From: Magnetospirillum sp. | Lineage (GTDB): Bacteria; Pseudomonadota; Alphaproteobacteria; Rhodospirillales; Magnetospirillaceae | Length of the DNA: 64,000 nt | NCBI GenBank assembly: GCA_024707145.1 | Contig: JANQAI010000005.1 | Coordinates: forward strand, 248,001 to 312,000 | Direction: 5' to 3' | In this document: positions 46,494 through 56,151 of the stretch, one piece after another | Layout of the letters: the number at the start of each line of letters is the position of its first letter | How positions within the stretch are numbered: position 1 is the stretch's first letter | Program-made: the position numbers and the translations under genes | The notes under the pieces: generated by a model | Seen by the model: only the letters and a program-made list of their open reading frames with translations | What the model was told of the DNA's origin: nothing | The model's database searches: none

Positions 46494-47843
46494 ATGATCC
46501 ATCGTTTGAAGAATCTAGTCGCAGGCGTGGGCCCGGCCATGGGCGCCCTGCTGTTCGCCTCGGCCGCGTGGGCCCAGGAAGCGGCCACCGAGGCTGCTCC
46601 GGCCGCCGCTGCCGCGCCGACGCTCGATACCGGTAACACCGCCTGGATGCTCACCTCCACCGCCCTGGTGCTGCTGATGACCATCCCGGGCCTGGCGCTG
46701 TTCTATGCCGGCATGGTGCGCAAGAAGAACGTGCTGGGCACCATGATGCAGAGCTTCGCCATCTGCTGCCTCGCCACCGTGCTGTGGATGGTGATCGGCT
46801 ACTCGCTGGCCTTCACCGGCACCAGCCCCTATATCGGCGGCCTCGACCGCCTGTTCCTGGACGGCATCGAGAAGACCACCCTGTCGGGCACCATCCCCGA
46901 ATCGGTCTTCGCCATGTTCCAGATGACCTTCTTCATCATTACCCCGGCGCTGATCACCGGCGCCTTCGCCGACCGCATGAAGTTCTCCTCCATGCTGGTG
47001 TTCATCGGCCTGTGGGCGCTGGTGGTGTATGCCCCCATCTGCCACTGGGTGTGGTCGCTCAACGCCGACGGCACCGCGCTCGGCTTCCTCGGCGCCATGG
47101 GCGCGCTGGATTTCGCCGGTGGCACCGTGGTGCACATCAACGCCGGCGTGGCCGGTCTGGTGGCCTGCCTGGTGCTCGGCCCGCGCAAGGGCTTCGGCAC
47201 CGACAACATGGCGCCCCATAACCTGACCCTGTCGGTCATCGGCGCCTCGCTGCTGTGGGTGGGCTGGTTCGGCTTCAACGCCGGTTCCGCCGCCGCCGCC
47301 GACGGTCGTGCCGGCATGGCCATGCTGGTGACCCAGATCGCTACCGCCGCCGCCGCTCTGGCGTGGATGTTCGCCGAATGGCTGCTGCGTAAGAAGCCGT
47401 CGGTACTGGGCGTCATCTCCGGCGCCGTCGCCGGCCTGGTCGCCATCACCCCGGCCGCTGGCTTCGTCGGTCCCAAGGGTGCGCTGATCATCGGCCTGGT
47501 GGCCGGCGTGGTGTGCTACTGGGGCGCCACCGGCCTCAAGCATGCCCTCAAGTACGACGACTCGCTGGACGCCTTCGGCGTGCACGGCATCGGCGGCATC
47601 ATCGGCGCCGTCCTGACCGGCGTGTTCGCGGTCGAGGGCATCGGCGGCACCGCCGGCCTGCTGGAAGGCAATGCCGGCCAGGTGCTGACCCAGGTCTACG
47701 CCGTCCTGATCACCGTCGCCTACACCGCCATCGTCACCTTCATCCTGCTGAAGATCGTCGATGTCATCCTCGGCCTGCGCGTCAGCGCCGAAGAGGAGCG
47801 CGAGGGCCTCGACCTCGCCCTGCACGGCGAAACGGTGCACTGA
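46494..47843 (+). CDS. amtB: Ammonium transporter AmtB
   Basis: A trimeric inner-membrane ammonium channel. It is 449 residues. A signal peptide (about 1-27, ending AWAQ) is followed by an Ala-rich spacer and eleven spans. The pore histidines lie in DFAGGTVVHINAGVAGL and FGVHGIGGIIGAVLTG. FYAGMVRKKNVLGTMMQSF is the family signature near the periplasmic entrance. The C-terminal tail VSAEEEREGLDLALHGETVH is the PII-docking region. It pairs with glnK. Confidence 0.96.
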   Translation: MIHRLKNLVAGVGPAMGALLFASAAWAQEAATEAAPAAAAAPTLDTGNTAWMLTSTALVLLMTIPGLALFYAGMVRKKNVLGTMMQSFAICCLATVLWMVIGYSLAFTGTSPYIGGLDRLFLDGIEKTTLSGTIPESVFAMFQMTFFIITPALITGAFADRMKFSSMLVFIGLWALVVYAPICHWVWSLNADGTALGFLGAMGALDFAGGTVVHINAGVAGLVACLVLGPRKGFGTDNMAPHNLTLSVIGASLLWVGWFGFNAGSAAAADGRAGMAMLVTQIATAAAALAWMFAEWLLRKKPSVLGVISGAVAGLVAITPAAGFVGPKGALIIGLVAGVVCYWGATGLKHALKYDDSLDAFGVHGIGGIIGAVLTGVFAVEGIGGTAGLLEGNAGQVLTQVYAVLITVAYTAIVTFILLKIVDVILGLRVSAEEEREGLDLALHGETVH

Positions 47844-47873
47844 TCCCTCCGGCACGGGGGATGTTGCGGAAGG

Positions 47874-47901
47874 GGGCGTGGCGCAAGCCACGCTCCTTTT
47901 C
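47874..47901 (+). terminator. Terminator after amtB
   Basis: GCGTGGCGCAAGCCACGC hairpin followed by TCCTTTTCTTTT, about 30 bases after the stop. Confidence 0.85.
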
Positions 47902-47908
47902 TTTTGTT

Positions 47909-48060
47909 TGGCCCTCAGGCGGCGGGCGCGGGCATCCGCCCGCTTGCCTTACGCGCGCAAAGGCGCGCGGGGCCTCAATGGCCCAGTCCCTCGCTTCGCT
48001 CGCTCCGGGTGCCCAGGGACTCCCTCCCCTTGACGGGGGCGGGCAGGGGGCGTTGCCACA
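47909..48060. repeat. GC-rich intergenic repeat, family D
   Basis: About 150 bases with no gene: GGCCCTCAGGCGGCGGGCGC, CTTACGCGCGCAAAGGCGCG, CAGTCCCTCGCTTCGCTCGC and TCCGGGTGCCC. The order matches 52786-52925 and, inverted, 53760 and 24895. Confidence 0.7.
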
Positions 48061-48130
48061 CACATCTCCCTTGGGCGTATTCGGGCAAATCGGTTAGAAC
48101 ATCTGGCGACCAAAATATCCGGGGACCAAG

Positions 48131-49289
48131 GTGAACGACCGTCTCGACCAGCTGACCGATTATCCCTTTCAGCGTCTGACCGACCTGCTGGGGGGCCCCG
48201 CCACCCCCGATTCCATCGTCATGTCCATCGGCGAGCCGCAGCACGCCCCGCCCGCCCTGGTCGCCCGCATGCTGGCCGAAAAGGCCGGCCTGTGGGGCAA
48301 GTACCCGCCCGCCGCCGGCACCGCCGATTTCCGCCAGGCCGCCGCCGATTGGCTGAACCGGCGCTTCCGTCTGCCCGAGGGCATGATCGACGCCGACAAA
48401 TGCGTGCTGCCGGTGGCCGGCACCCGCGAGGCGCTGTACCTCATCGCCCAGACGGTGGTGTCGCCCGCGGCCGAGAAGCCGGTGGTGGTGCTGCCCAATC
48501 CGTTCTATCAGGTCTATGTGGGCGCGGCGGTGATGGCCGGCGCCGAGCCTGTCTTCGTGCCGGGTGCCCATGGTCCCACCTCGCAGCCCGACTTCTCCAC
48601 CCTGCCCGAAGAGGTGCTGGCCCGCACCCAGTTGGCCTATCTGTGCAGCCCGGCCAATCCCCAGGGCTCGGTGGCCGAGCCTGGAGCTGCTCAAGCGCAC
48701 CATCCAACTGGCCCGCAAGCACGGCTTCGTCCTGGCCATGGACGAATGCTACTCGGAGATCTGGGATGCGGCCGAGCCGGCCGGCGCGCTGGAAGCCTGC
48801 GCCGCCCTGGGCGGCTCGCTGGACAACGTGGTGGTGTTCCACTCCCTGTCCAAGCGCTCCAGCGCCCCCGGCCTGCGCTCGGGCTTCGCCGTCGGCGACC
48901 CCAAGGTGATGGCGGCGTTCGGCCGGCTGCGCTCCTATGGCGGCGCCGCCACCCCCATGCCCGTCCTCGCCGCCGCCACCGCGCTGTGGCGCGACGAGGG
49001 CCATGTGGAGGAGAATCGCGCGCTCTACCGCGCCAAGCTGGACATGGCCGAGCGCTATCTCGGCACCCATCCCGGTTTCGCCCGCCCGCAGGGCGGCTTC
49101 TTCCTGTGGATGGACGTGGGCGATGGCGAGAACGCCGCCGTGCAGCTGTGGCGCAAGGCAAAGATCCGTGTGCTGCCCGGCAAGTACCTGGCCCGTGACG
49201 GCATCGGCGACCGCTACATCCGCGTGGCGCTGGTGCACGATTTGGAAACCACCGAACAGGCGCTGATCCGCATCGCCGACATCCTGTAG
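48131..49289 (+). CDS. Class I/II aminotransferase (DapC-like), apparent frameshift
   Basis: PLP aminotransferase, probably of the N-succinyldiaminopimelate type. Frame 1 from GTG 48131 reads SIGEPQHAPPALVARM, GTREALYLIAQTVV and LPNPFYQVYVGAAVMAG to NPQGSVAE. Frame 2 continues LELLKRTIQLARKHGFVLAMDECYSEIWD, VFHSLSKRSSAPGLRSGF with the PLP Lys, and GGFFLWMDVGDG. At 48678-48684 AGCCTGG should be AGCTGG. Corrected length is 385 residues. It lies ten bases before ftsK; the amtB-aminotransferase-ftsK-lolA-xth order is common in alphaproteobacteria. Confidence 0.83.
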
Positions 49290-49298
49290 GGAGGACAC

Positions 49299-51731
49299 AT
49301 GGCCGTCGCCAAAAAGGGCGCCGCCAAGGGCAAGTTCCTGCCGCAAGGCGCCGTGGATGCCCTGCGCCGGCTGGCCGTGCGGCTGGGTGGCAGCGTGCTG
49401 CTGCTGGTCGCCGGGCTGATCGCGGTGGCGCTGGCCACCGCCGATTCCCGCGACCCCTCGTTCAACACCGCCGTCAGCGGCCCGGTCAACAACGCCCTGG
49501 GCTCGTTCGGCGCCAGTATCGCCGACCTGCTGACCCAGTTCTTCGGCCTGGGCGCGGCGCTGGCCGTGCTGGTGGCCGGTATCTGGGGCCTGCGGGTGGC
49601 GATCCGCGCCCAGGCACCCAGCCTGTGGGGCGGCCGCATCGCCGTGCTGCCGGTGGTAGTGCTGCTGGTGTCGGTGGCCTGCGCCACCCTGCCGGTCTCG
49701 CCCACCGCCGCCCTGCCCGCCGGTCCCGGCGGCGCCCTGGGCAAGGTCACCCTGGCCGCCCTGGCCGATCTGGTGCCGGTCCAGCTGGCTTGGATGGTGG
49801 GTGCCGTCTCCGCTTTGCTGGCTGCCGTTCTGCTGATCTTCGCCCTCGGCCTGTCGCCCGCCGATTGGGCCGGGCTCGGCCGCGCCGGCCGGCGCTCGTT
49901 CGAGGTGGCGGTGGCCACCGGCGCCGCCGCCAATTCCCTGCGCCGCCAGGTGGCGGACACGCCGGTGTTCCGCCGCGACGCGGTGATGGGGGCGTCGGCA
50001 CCCCGCGTGTCGCGCGAGCCGCGCTTCGCTCCCGCCCTGGCGGACGAGGACGACGACGAGCCGCTGCCCTATACGCCGCCGCCGGCCGAGGAGGACGAGG
50101 AGGCGTTCGAGCACCTGCCCCAGCCCGGCGCCCTGGTCGAGCCCAAGCGGCCGCCGCCACCGGCCGGCAAGCGCGAGCGCGCCGCCCGCCAGGGCACGCT
50201 GGATCTGGGCGGCCCGGTGGGGCCCGGCTACGAATTGCCGCCGCTGACCCTGCTGGCCCTGCCGCCCGAGCAGAACCGCACCGCCATCAACCAGGATTCC
50301 CTGGCCCAGAACGCCAAGCTGCTGGAAAGCGTGCTGGAGGATTTCGGCGTCAACGGCAAGGTGGTGAAGGTTCGCCCCGGCCCGGTGGTGACGCTGTACG
50401 AGCTGGAGCCGGCGCCGGGCACCAAGACCAGCCGCGTCATCGGCCTGGCCGACGACATCGCCCGCTCCATGAGCGCGCTGTCGGTGCGCATCGCCACCAT
50501 TCCCGGCCGCTCGGTCATCGGCATCGAACTGCCCAATTCCCGGCGCGAGGTGGTGTTCCTGCGCGAGCTGCTGGCCTCGGAAGCCTTCGAGAAGGCGCCG
50601 GCCAAGCTGACCCTGGTGCTGGGCAAGGACATCGGCGGCGCCCCGGTCATGGTGGACCTGGCCCGCATGCCGCACCTGCTGATCGCCGGCACCACCGGCT
50701 CGGGCAAGTCGGTGGCGGTCAACACCATGATCCTGTCGCTGCTCTATCGCCTGACGCCCGAGGAATGCCGCCTGATCATGATCGACCCCAAGATGCTGGA
50801 GCTGTCGGTCTATGACGGCATCCCGCACCTGCTGGCGCCGGTGGTGACCGAGCCGGGCAAGGCGGTGGTGGCGTTGAAATGGGCGGTGCGCGAGATGGAA
50901 GACCGCTACCGCGCCATGAGCCAGCTGGGCGTGCGCAACATCGCCGGCTACAACCAGCGCCTGCTGGACGCCCGCGAACGCGGCGAGCAGCTGACCCGCA
51001 CGGTGCAGACCGGCTTCGACCCCGACACCGGCAAGCCCATCTACGAGGACCAACTGCTGGAGCTGACCCCCCTGCCCTTCATCGTCGTCATCGTCGACGA
51101 GATGGCCGACCTGATGCTGGTGGCCGGCAAGGACATCGAGGCGGCGGTGCAGCGTCTGGCCCAGATGGCCCGCGCCGCCGGCATCCACCTGATCATGGCC
51201 ACCCAGCGCCCGTCGGTGGACGTCATCACCGGCACCATCAAGGCCAACTTCCCCACCCGCATCTCGTTCCAGGTGACCAGCAAGATCGACTCGCGCACCA
51301 TCCTGGGCGAACAGGGCGCCGAACAGCTGCTGGGCCAGGGCGACATGCTGTACATGGCCGCCGGCGGCCGCATCACCCGCGTCCATGGCCCCTTTGTCTC
51401 CGACCAGGAGGTGGAGAAGGTGGTGGACCACTTGCGCTACCAGGGTGAACCCAATTACGTGGAAGCCGTCACCGAGGAAGAGGAAATGATGGGTGGCGGC
51501 GACATGGGCGGTGGCGGCGGCTCGTCGGGCGACGATCTTTATGACCAGGCGGTGGCCCTGGTGGCGCGTGAGGGCAAGGCCTCCACCAGCTTCATCCAGC
51601 GCCACCTGCAGATCGGCTACAACCGGGCCGCCCGCCTGATCGAGCGCATGGAGGCCGAAGGCGTGGTGGGCAAGCCCAACCATGTCGGCAAGCGCGAGGT
51701 GCTGGTGCGGCGCACCAACGAAGATTACTGA
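49299..51731 (+). CDS. ftsK: DNA translocase FtsK
   Basis: Septum-bound motor that clears and orients chromosomal DNA at division. It is 810 residues. Four N-terminal spans lie within about 25-190, then an acidic Pro-rich linker (about 230-300), short for FtsK. The motor has [14 protein letters not shown] (Walker A, near 465), [31 protein letters not shown] and [15 protein letters not shown] (Walker B). The gamma DNA-reading winged helix closes it ([40 protein letters not shown]). ATG 49299 is preceded by GGGAGGA. Probable operon with the aminotransferase gene. Confidence 0.97.
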   Translation: MAVAKKGAAKGKFLPQGAVDALRRLAVRLGGSVLLLVAGLIAVALATADSRDPSFNTAVSGPVNNALGSFGASIADLLTQFFGLGAALAVLVAGIWGLRVAIRAQAPSLWGGRIAVLPVVVLLVSVACATLPVSPTAALPAGPGGALGKVTLAALADLVPVQLAWMVGAVSALLAAVLLIFALGLSPADWAGLGRAGRRSFEVAVATGAAANSLRRQVADTPVFRRDAVMGASAPRVSREPRFAPALADEDDDEPLPYTPPPAEEDEEAFEHLPQPGALVEPKRPPPPAGKRERAARQGTLDLGGPVGPGYELPPLTLLALPPEQNRTAINQDSLAQNAKLLESVLEDFGVNGKVVKVRPGPVVTLYELEPAPGTKTSRVIGLADDIARSMSALSVRIATIPGRSVIGIELPNSRREVVFLRELLASEAFEKAPAKLTLVLGKDIGGAPVMVDLARMPHLLIAGTTGSGKSVAVNTMILSLLYRLTPEECRLIMIDPKMLELSVYDGIPHLLAPVVTEPGKAVVALKWAVREMEDRYRAMSQLGVRNIAGYNQRLLDARERGEQLTRTVQTGFDPDTGKPIYEDQLLELTPLPFIVVIVDEMADLMLVAGKDIEAAVQRLAQMARAAGIHLIMATQRPSVDVITGTIKANFPTRISFQVTSKIDSRTILGEQGAEQLLGQGDMLYMAAGGRITRVHGPFVSDQEVEKVVDHLRYQGEPNYVEAVTEEEEMMGGGDMGGGGGSSGDDLYDQAVALVAREGKASTSFIQRHLQIGYNRAARLIERMEAEGVVGKPNHVGKREVLVRRTNEDY

Positions 51732-51803
51732 TCGCGGCAAAGCCGAGTGAACCCGGAATTTCGCCATGATTGCCGGTTAACGGTTGCTGAGGTTTTTTAT
51801 CTT

Positions 51804-51885
51804 GTCACCCCCGCGAAAGCGGGGGTCCATGCTGGCAGCGGCCGGGCCGCCGACCGATATGGATTCCCGCTTGCGCGGGAATGGC
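51804..51885. repeat. Palindromic GTCAC repeat (family A) between ftsK and lolA
   Basis: GTCACCCCCGCGAAAGCGGG on the left, and CCCGCTTGCGCGGGAATGGC on the right. Confidence 0.7.
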
Positions 51886-51915
51886 GCAAAACTGTTCGAG
51901 ACACGAGAGGTCCCC

Positions 51916-52581
51916 ATGCTTCCCCTCACCCGCCGCCGCCTGCTGCTGGCCGTCTCGGGCGCAGTCCTGGCCGGCGCCCTTTCCGCCGCTCCCGTGTGGG
52001 CGGCGCCCCGGCGCGCCCAGCTGTCGGCCCAGGACAAGGCCGATGTCGCCCGCGCCGAGGACTACCTGAACTCGGTGACCACGCTGAAGGCGCGCTTCCT
52101 GCAGGTCGCCGGCAACGGCGGCCAGGCCGAGGGCACCGCCTATCTGTCGCGGCCCGGCCGCATGCGCCTGCAATACGATCCGCCCAGCCCCATGCTGGTG
52201 GTGGCCGATGGCACCTTCCTGATCGTCCACGACAAGGAGCTGGGCGAGCCCAGCTATATCCCGTTGGGCTCCACCCCGGCCGGGGTGCTGGTGCGCGAGA
52301 ACGTGCGCCTGGACGGCAAGGACGTGACGGTGACCCGGGTTACCCGCCTGCCCGGCGTGCTCAACGTCTCGCTGGTGGAAACCGACGAGCCCGACCAGGG
52401 CGAGTTGACCCTGGTCTTCTCGGAATCCCCCTTCGCGCTCCGGCAATGGCGGGTGGTGGACGCCCAGGGCGCCACCACCACGGTGTCGCTGTATGAAAGC
52501 CAGACCGGCCTCAAGCTCGATCCCAAGCTGTTCGAGTTCAAGGACCCCAATTTCGGCAAGACCAAGCTGCGGGACGGCTGA
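51916..52581 (+). CDS. lolA: Outer-membrane lipoprotein carrier protein LolA
   Basis: Periplasmic shuttle that carries lipoproteins from LolCDE to the outer membrane. It is 221 residues. The signal sequence MLPLTRRRLLLAVSGAVLAGALSA has a twin-arginine-like TRRRLLL start, though Sec export is also possible. The half-barrel follows: LNSVTTLKARFLQVAGNGGQAEGTAYLSRPGRMRLQYDPP is the family hallmark; FSESPFALRQWRVVDAQG and KLFEFKDPNF end it. AGAGG precedes ATG 51916. It lies downstream of ftsK, and xth follows after a repeat. Confidence 0.93.
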   Translation: MLPLTRRRLLLAVSGAVLAGALSAAPVWAAPRRAQLSAQDKADVARAEDYLNSVTTLKARFLQVAGNGGQAEGTAYLSRPGRMRLQYDPPSPMLVVADGTFLIVHDKELGEPSYIPLGSTPAGVLVRENVRLDGKDVTVTRVTRLPGVLNVSLVETDEPDQGELTLVFSESPFALRQWRVVDAQGATTTVSLYESQTGLKLDPKLFEFKDPNFGKTKLRDG

Positions 52582-52741
52582 TGGGGTAGATATGCGTTTA
52601 GCGCATGCCTGCCTATACTTAGGTGCAATACCGCCAGCCCGGCACCCAACCCATCTCGGAGTCAGAGCGGTTGGGGCCGCAACGGCCTCGGCCCGTGGGG
52701 TGGGTTTCCCCTGCCGACCCCACGCTCCGCACGGAGCACCC

Positions 52742-52785
52742 GGGCGCCCAGTCCCCCCCTGACTGGGCGCCCACTTTATTTTTGG
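52742..52785 (+). terminator. Long terminator after lolA
   Basis: GGGCGCCCAGTC / GACTGGGCGCCC with a short C-rich loop, then ACTTTATTTTTGG. The preceding 52582-52741 shows no gene and contains a further imperfect hairpin. Confidence 0.85.
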
Positions 52786-52925
52786 CCCTCAAGCGGCGGG
52801 CGGGGCGCCTTCGCGCCCCTTGCCTCACCTCCGCTCCCCCTCCCTTCGCTTCGTCGTCGCTCCGGGCGCCTCAGTGGCGCAGTCCCTCGGCTTCGCCTCG
52901 CTCCGGGTGCCCGCGCCCCGGCATT
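52786..52925. repeat. GC-rich intergenic repeat, family D
   Basis: GGCCCTCAAGCGGCGGGCGG, then CAGTCCCTCGGCTTCGCCTC and GCTCCGGGTGCCCGCGCCCC. An inverted relative lies just after xth at 53760, so xth sits between two opposed copies. Confidence 0.75.
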
Positions 52926-52960
52926 TGTGCTAGGAAGGCGTCATTCCCAGCCGAAGGACC

Positions 52961-53758
52961 TTGGCCTTGCGTCTCGTCACCTGGAACATCAATTCGGTTC
53001 GCCTGCGTTTCGACCTGCTTCGCCGCGTGGTGGAGGAACTGGCCCCCGACGTGGTCTGCCTGCAGGAGACCAAGGTCACCGACGACCTGTTTCCCGCCGA
53101 CGCCTGCCGCGAGCTGGGCTTCCCCCACCTCGCCTTCCACGGCATGAAGGGCTACAACGGCGTCGCCATCCTGTCCAAGCGGCCACTGGCGGCCATCCAC
53201 AAGCCGCTGCGCTGCGACAAGGCGGATTGCCGCCACCTCATCGCCGACATCGGCGGGGTCGAGCTGCACTGCCTCTACATCCCCGCCGGCGGCGACATTC
53301 CCGACCCGGCGGCCAATGCCAAATTCGCCCACAAGCTGGATTTCGTCCGGGAACTGACGGCGTGGTACGGTACGGCTTACAGTCCCGACAAGCGGCTGAT
53401 CCTGGCCGGCGATTTCAACATCGCGCCGTTGGAAACCGACGTATGGTCGCATAAGCAGCTGCTGTCGGTGGTCAGCCATACCCCCATCGAGGTGGAGCTG
53501 CTGGGCAAGCTGCAGGATTCCGTGCCCTTCGTCGACGCCATGCGCCACTTCATTCCGCCCGAGGAACGGCTTTACACGTGGTGGAGCTACCGCTCGCCCG
53601 ACTGGACCAGGAACGACCGCGGCCGCCGTCTGGACCACGTGTGGGTGACCCCGGCGCTCAAGGAGTCCTTGCGCGGCGTGCAGGTGCTGCGTGACGCCCG
53701 CGCCTGGACCCAGCCCTCGGACCACGTGCCGGTGCTGGTTGAAATCGCGGAGTCTTAA
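52961..53758 (+). CDS. xth: Exodeoxyribonuclease III
   Basis: Mg-dependent AP endonuclease and 3'-5' exonuclease in base-excision repair. It is 265 residues. LVTWNINSVRLR at the start holds the metal-binding Asn; VCLQETKVTDD has the catalytic Glu. LILAGDFNIAPLETDVW, RGRRLDHVWVTPAL and PSDHVPVLVEI carry the remaining metal and catalytic residues. The start is TTG at 52961 with GAAGGA upstream; TTG 52967 is also possible. It is bracketed by family D repeats. Confidence 0.94.
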   Translation: MALRLVTWNINSVRLRFDLLRRVVEELAPDVVCLQETKVTDDLFPADACRELGFPHLAFHGMKGYNGVAILSKRPLAAIHKPLRCDKADCRHLIADIGGVELHCLYIPAGGDIPDPAANAKFAHKLDFVRELTAWYGTAYSPDKRLILAGDFNIAPLETDVWSHKQLLSVVSHTPIEVELLGKLQDSVPFVDAMRHFIPPEERLYTWWSYRSPDWTRNDRGRRLDHVWVTPALKESLRGVQVLRDARAWTQPSDHVPVLVEIAES

Positions 53759-53759
53759 C

Positions 53760-53880
53760 CTGTTCGGGCGCGGGCACCCGGAGCGAGGCGAAGCCGAGGG
53801 ACTGGCGCGTTGAGCGCCCGCGCGCTTATGCGCGCGTAAGCCAAGCGCACGGAGGCGCGCCCGGCGCCTGAGGGCGGAAC
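53760..53880. repeat. GC-rich intergenic repeat, family D, inverted
   Basis: CGGGCACCCGGAGCGAGGCG, GAAGCCGAGGGACTGGCGCG, then GCGCTTATGCGCGCG and AGGCGCGCCCGGCGCC. It is the reverse complement order of 52786-52925. Confidence 0.75.
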
Positions 53881-53882
53881 GT

Positions 53883-54533
53883 TCAAGCGGCCGACAGGCC
53901 GCGATGGGTTTCCAGCAGGGCCTGGCGCACCTGGTTGGTGGCGGCCTGGGGCGGTGCCGGCTGGTCGCCCATGGGCAGGCTCATCAGCTGGTGCCAGACC
54001 TGAAGCCCGTCGGCGGTGGACAGGGTGTGGGTCACCAGCCGCAGCGCCTTGTGCAGCAGCCGCAGGGTGCGCGGGTCGGAATAGAAATGGTCCCAGGTCA
54101 GGTTGTTGCCATGGACCACCAGCAGGGCCTGGATGATGGCGCGGCAATCGCGTTCCACCACGTCGCGCTCCTGCGCCATGGCATGGTTGACGAAGGCGAA
54201 GTAGTTGCCGAGGAATGGGCGGGGATAGACCGGGTTCTCGCCGGCCAGCAGGCTTTCGAACGGGCGCACCATCAGGCGCTGGAACGGGTTGGAGCGGGCC
54301 CCCACATTGCCGCGCGGGCGGCTGTGCTCCTTGCGGCAGCGCTCCTCCTGCACCCGGTAGGCATCGTCCAGCGACATGGTGCCGCGTCCGATCAGCATCA
54401 GCACCCGTTCCACCTCGGCCAGCTCCAGCCTGCCGTCCACCGCCTGTTCGCGCAGCACAGCCATCGCCACGTTGAGGACGACGTTGGAGATGGCGTGACA
54501 TGACCGCCCGTCAGAGCACGACCCGGAAGACAT
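53883..54533 (-). CDS. Hypothetical helical protein
   Basis: Not recognised. It has about 216 residues from ATG 54533, soluble and largely helical. Notable stretches are LELAEVERVLMLIGRGTMSLDDAYRVQEERC, NPFQRLMVRPFESLLAGENPVYPRPFLGNYFAFVNHAM and LTWDHFYSDPRTLRLLHKALRLV. It has no signal peptide, no spans, and one or two Cys in its first 20 residues. The start codon lies within a 17-bp palindrome; if that is an operator, the true start is further in. It has no same-strand partner nearby. Confidence 0.65.
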   Translation of the reverse strand: MSSGSCSDGRSCHAISNVVLNVAMAVLREQAVDGRLELAEVERVLMLIGRGTMSLDDAYRVQEERCRKEHSRPRGNVGARSNPFQRLMVRPFESLLAGENPVYPRPFLGNYFAFVNHAMAQERDVVERDCRAIIQALLVVHGNNLTWDHFYSDPRTLRLLHKALRLVTHTLSTADGLQVWHQLMSLPMGDQPAPPQAATNQVRQALLETHRGLSAA

Positions 54534-54568
54534 GCGCACAGTGTGCGCAATCTTCGTCCTTGTGCGCA
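54533..54568. promoter_or_regulatory. Palindrome TGCGCACA-G-TGTGCGCA plus a third half-site: putative operator
   Basis: A perfect palindrome with a one-base centre at 54533-54549, followed by a third TGTGCGCA at 54561-54568 in the same orientation as the right arm. It abuts the ATG of the minus-strand hypothetical gene. The regulator is unknown. Confidence 0.5.
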
Positions 54569-54624
54569 ACGGGTCTTCACCCGAGGGGTGAATTTCATAC
54601 CTCGGACATAGAGGCGCTGATAAG

Positions 54625-56151
54625 TTAACCGCTTCGCCCAGGCATCAGCCGGCGATAGGACAGCGCCTCCGCCACGTGGATGCGCCGCACGCCCTCCGAT
54701 CCCTCCAGATCGGCCAGGGTGCGGGCCACCCGCAGCACACGGTGGAAACCCCGCCCCGACAGCCGCATGCGCTCAGCCGCCTCGGTCAGCAAGGCGCGGC
54801 CCGGGGCGTCCGGGCCGGCGATCTCCTCCAGCAGCTGGCCGTCCGCCTCGGCATTGCAGCGCAAGGATCGTTCGGGCGCCAGACGGGCGAAGCGCTCGGC
54901 CTGCAGCGCGCGGGCGGCGGCCACGCGGGCGGCCACCTCGGCGCTGCCCTCGGCGGGCGGCGGCAGTGACAAATCGGCCGGCGACACCGCCGGCACCTCC
55001 ACATGCAGGTCGATACGGTCGAACAGCGGCCCGCTGATCTTGGACTGGTACTCGGCGCCGCATTTGGGCGCCTTGGTGCAGGCCAGCGCCGGGTCGCCCA
55101 GATAGCCGCAGCGGCACGGATTCATGGCCGCCACCAATTGCACGCGGGCCGGATAGGTGACGTGGGCATTGGCGCGGGCGACGCTGGCGCGGCCGGATTC
55201 GAGGGGCTGGCGCAATGCCTCCAGGGCGCCGCGCTGGAATTCCGGCAGTTCGTCCAGGAACAGCACGCCGTGATGGGCCAGCGACACCTCGCCCGGCTTG
55301 GCCCGCAGGCCGCCGCCCACCAGCGACGGCACCGAGGCGTTGTGGTGCGGGTCCCGGTATGGCCGGCGGCGCAGCAGCTTGCCCTCGGCCAATTGTCCGG
55401 CCACGGAATGGATCATGCTGACCTCCAGCGCCTCGGCCGGGGCCAGCGGCGGCAGCAGGCCGGGCAGCCTTGCGGCCAGCATGGACTTGCCCGAGCCGGG
55501 CGGGCCGATCATCAGCAGGTTATGGCCGCCCGCCGCCGCCACCTCCAGGGCGCGCTTGGCGGTCTCCTGGCCCTTCACGTCCCGGAGGTCCAGCGGCGAA
55601 AGCTCGTCCTCGGCCAGCCGGGGCTCGGGCGGGCTCAATACCTGGGTGCCCTTGAAATGGTTGATCAGGGCCAGCAGCGACGGCGCCGCCAGGATGTCCA
55701 CCTCGCCCGCCCAGGCCGCCTCGGACCCTTGCGCCGCCGGGCAGATCAGCCCCTTCTCGGCGCCCAGGGCGGCGATGGCGGCGGGCAGCACCCCGGCGAC
55801 CGGGGCGATGGAACCGTCCAGCCCCAATTCGCCCAGGGCCACATAGCCGGCCACCTCGTCCGCCGGCAGCACCCCCATGGCCGCCAGCAGGCCCAGCGCG
55901 ATGGGCAGGTCGAAATGGCTGCCCTCCTTCAGCAGGTCGGCCGGCGCCAGGTTGACGGTGATTCGTTTCGGCGGCAGGGCGAGCCCCAGCGAGGTGAAGG
56001 CGGCGCGCACCCGCTCGCGGCTCTCCCCCACCGCCTTGTCGGGCAGGCCGACGATGGTGAAGCCGACAAACCCGCTGGAGATCTGCACCTGGACGTCCAC
56101 GTCCAGGCAATCGATGCCGGCAAAGGCGATGGTGGGGGCGTGGGCAGTCAT
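54625..56151 (-). CDS. comM: YifB/ComM family Mg chelatase-like AAA ATPase
   Basis: A 508-residue AAA+ protein of the ComM family, a branch-migration helicase promoting recombination of transformed DNA where studied. Residues 1-170 are a Lon-like domain (FVGFTIVGLPDKAVGESRERVRAAF, ITVNLAPADLLKEGSHFDLPIALG). Walker A GPPGSGKS is near 217-224, Walker B LFLDELPEF near 290. A zinc-like insert holds NPCRCGYLGDPALACTKAPKCG, and the C-terminal domain ends SYRRLMPG. Intact. Fragments of the same gene recur at 56595 and 58693. ATG 56151 overlaps the upstream hypothetical gene's stop. Confidence 0.94.
   Translation of the reverse strand: MTAHAPTIAFAGIDCLDVDVQVQISSGFVGFTIVGLPDKAVGESRERVRAAFTSLGLALPPKRITVNLAPADLLKEGSHFDLPIALGLLAAMGVLPADEVAGYVALGELGLDGSIAPVAGVLPAAIAALGAEKGLICPAAQGSEAAWAGEVDILAAPSLLALINHFKGTQVLSPPEPRLAEDELSPLDLRDVKGQETAKRALEVAAAGGHNLLMIGPPGSGKSMLAARLPGLLPPLAPAEALEVSMIHSVAGQLAEGKLLRRRPYRDPHHNASVPSLVGGGLRAKPGEVSLAHHGVLFLDELPEFQRGALEALRQPLESGRASVARANAHVTYPARVQLVAAMNPCRCGYLGDPALACTKAPKCGAEYQSKISGPLFDRIDLHVEVPAVSPADLSLPPPAEGSAEVAARVAAARALQAERFARLAPERSLRCNAEADGQLLEEIAGPDAPGRALLTEAAERMRLSGRGFHRVLRVARTLADLEGSEGVRRIHVAEALSYRRLMPGRSG

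Noticed and set aside
48441..51767. Open frame of about 1,100 codons antisense to ftsK
   Set aside because: Low-complexity His/Gln/Gly/Arg composition typical of a reverse-frame shadow; ftsK is clearly coding.
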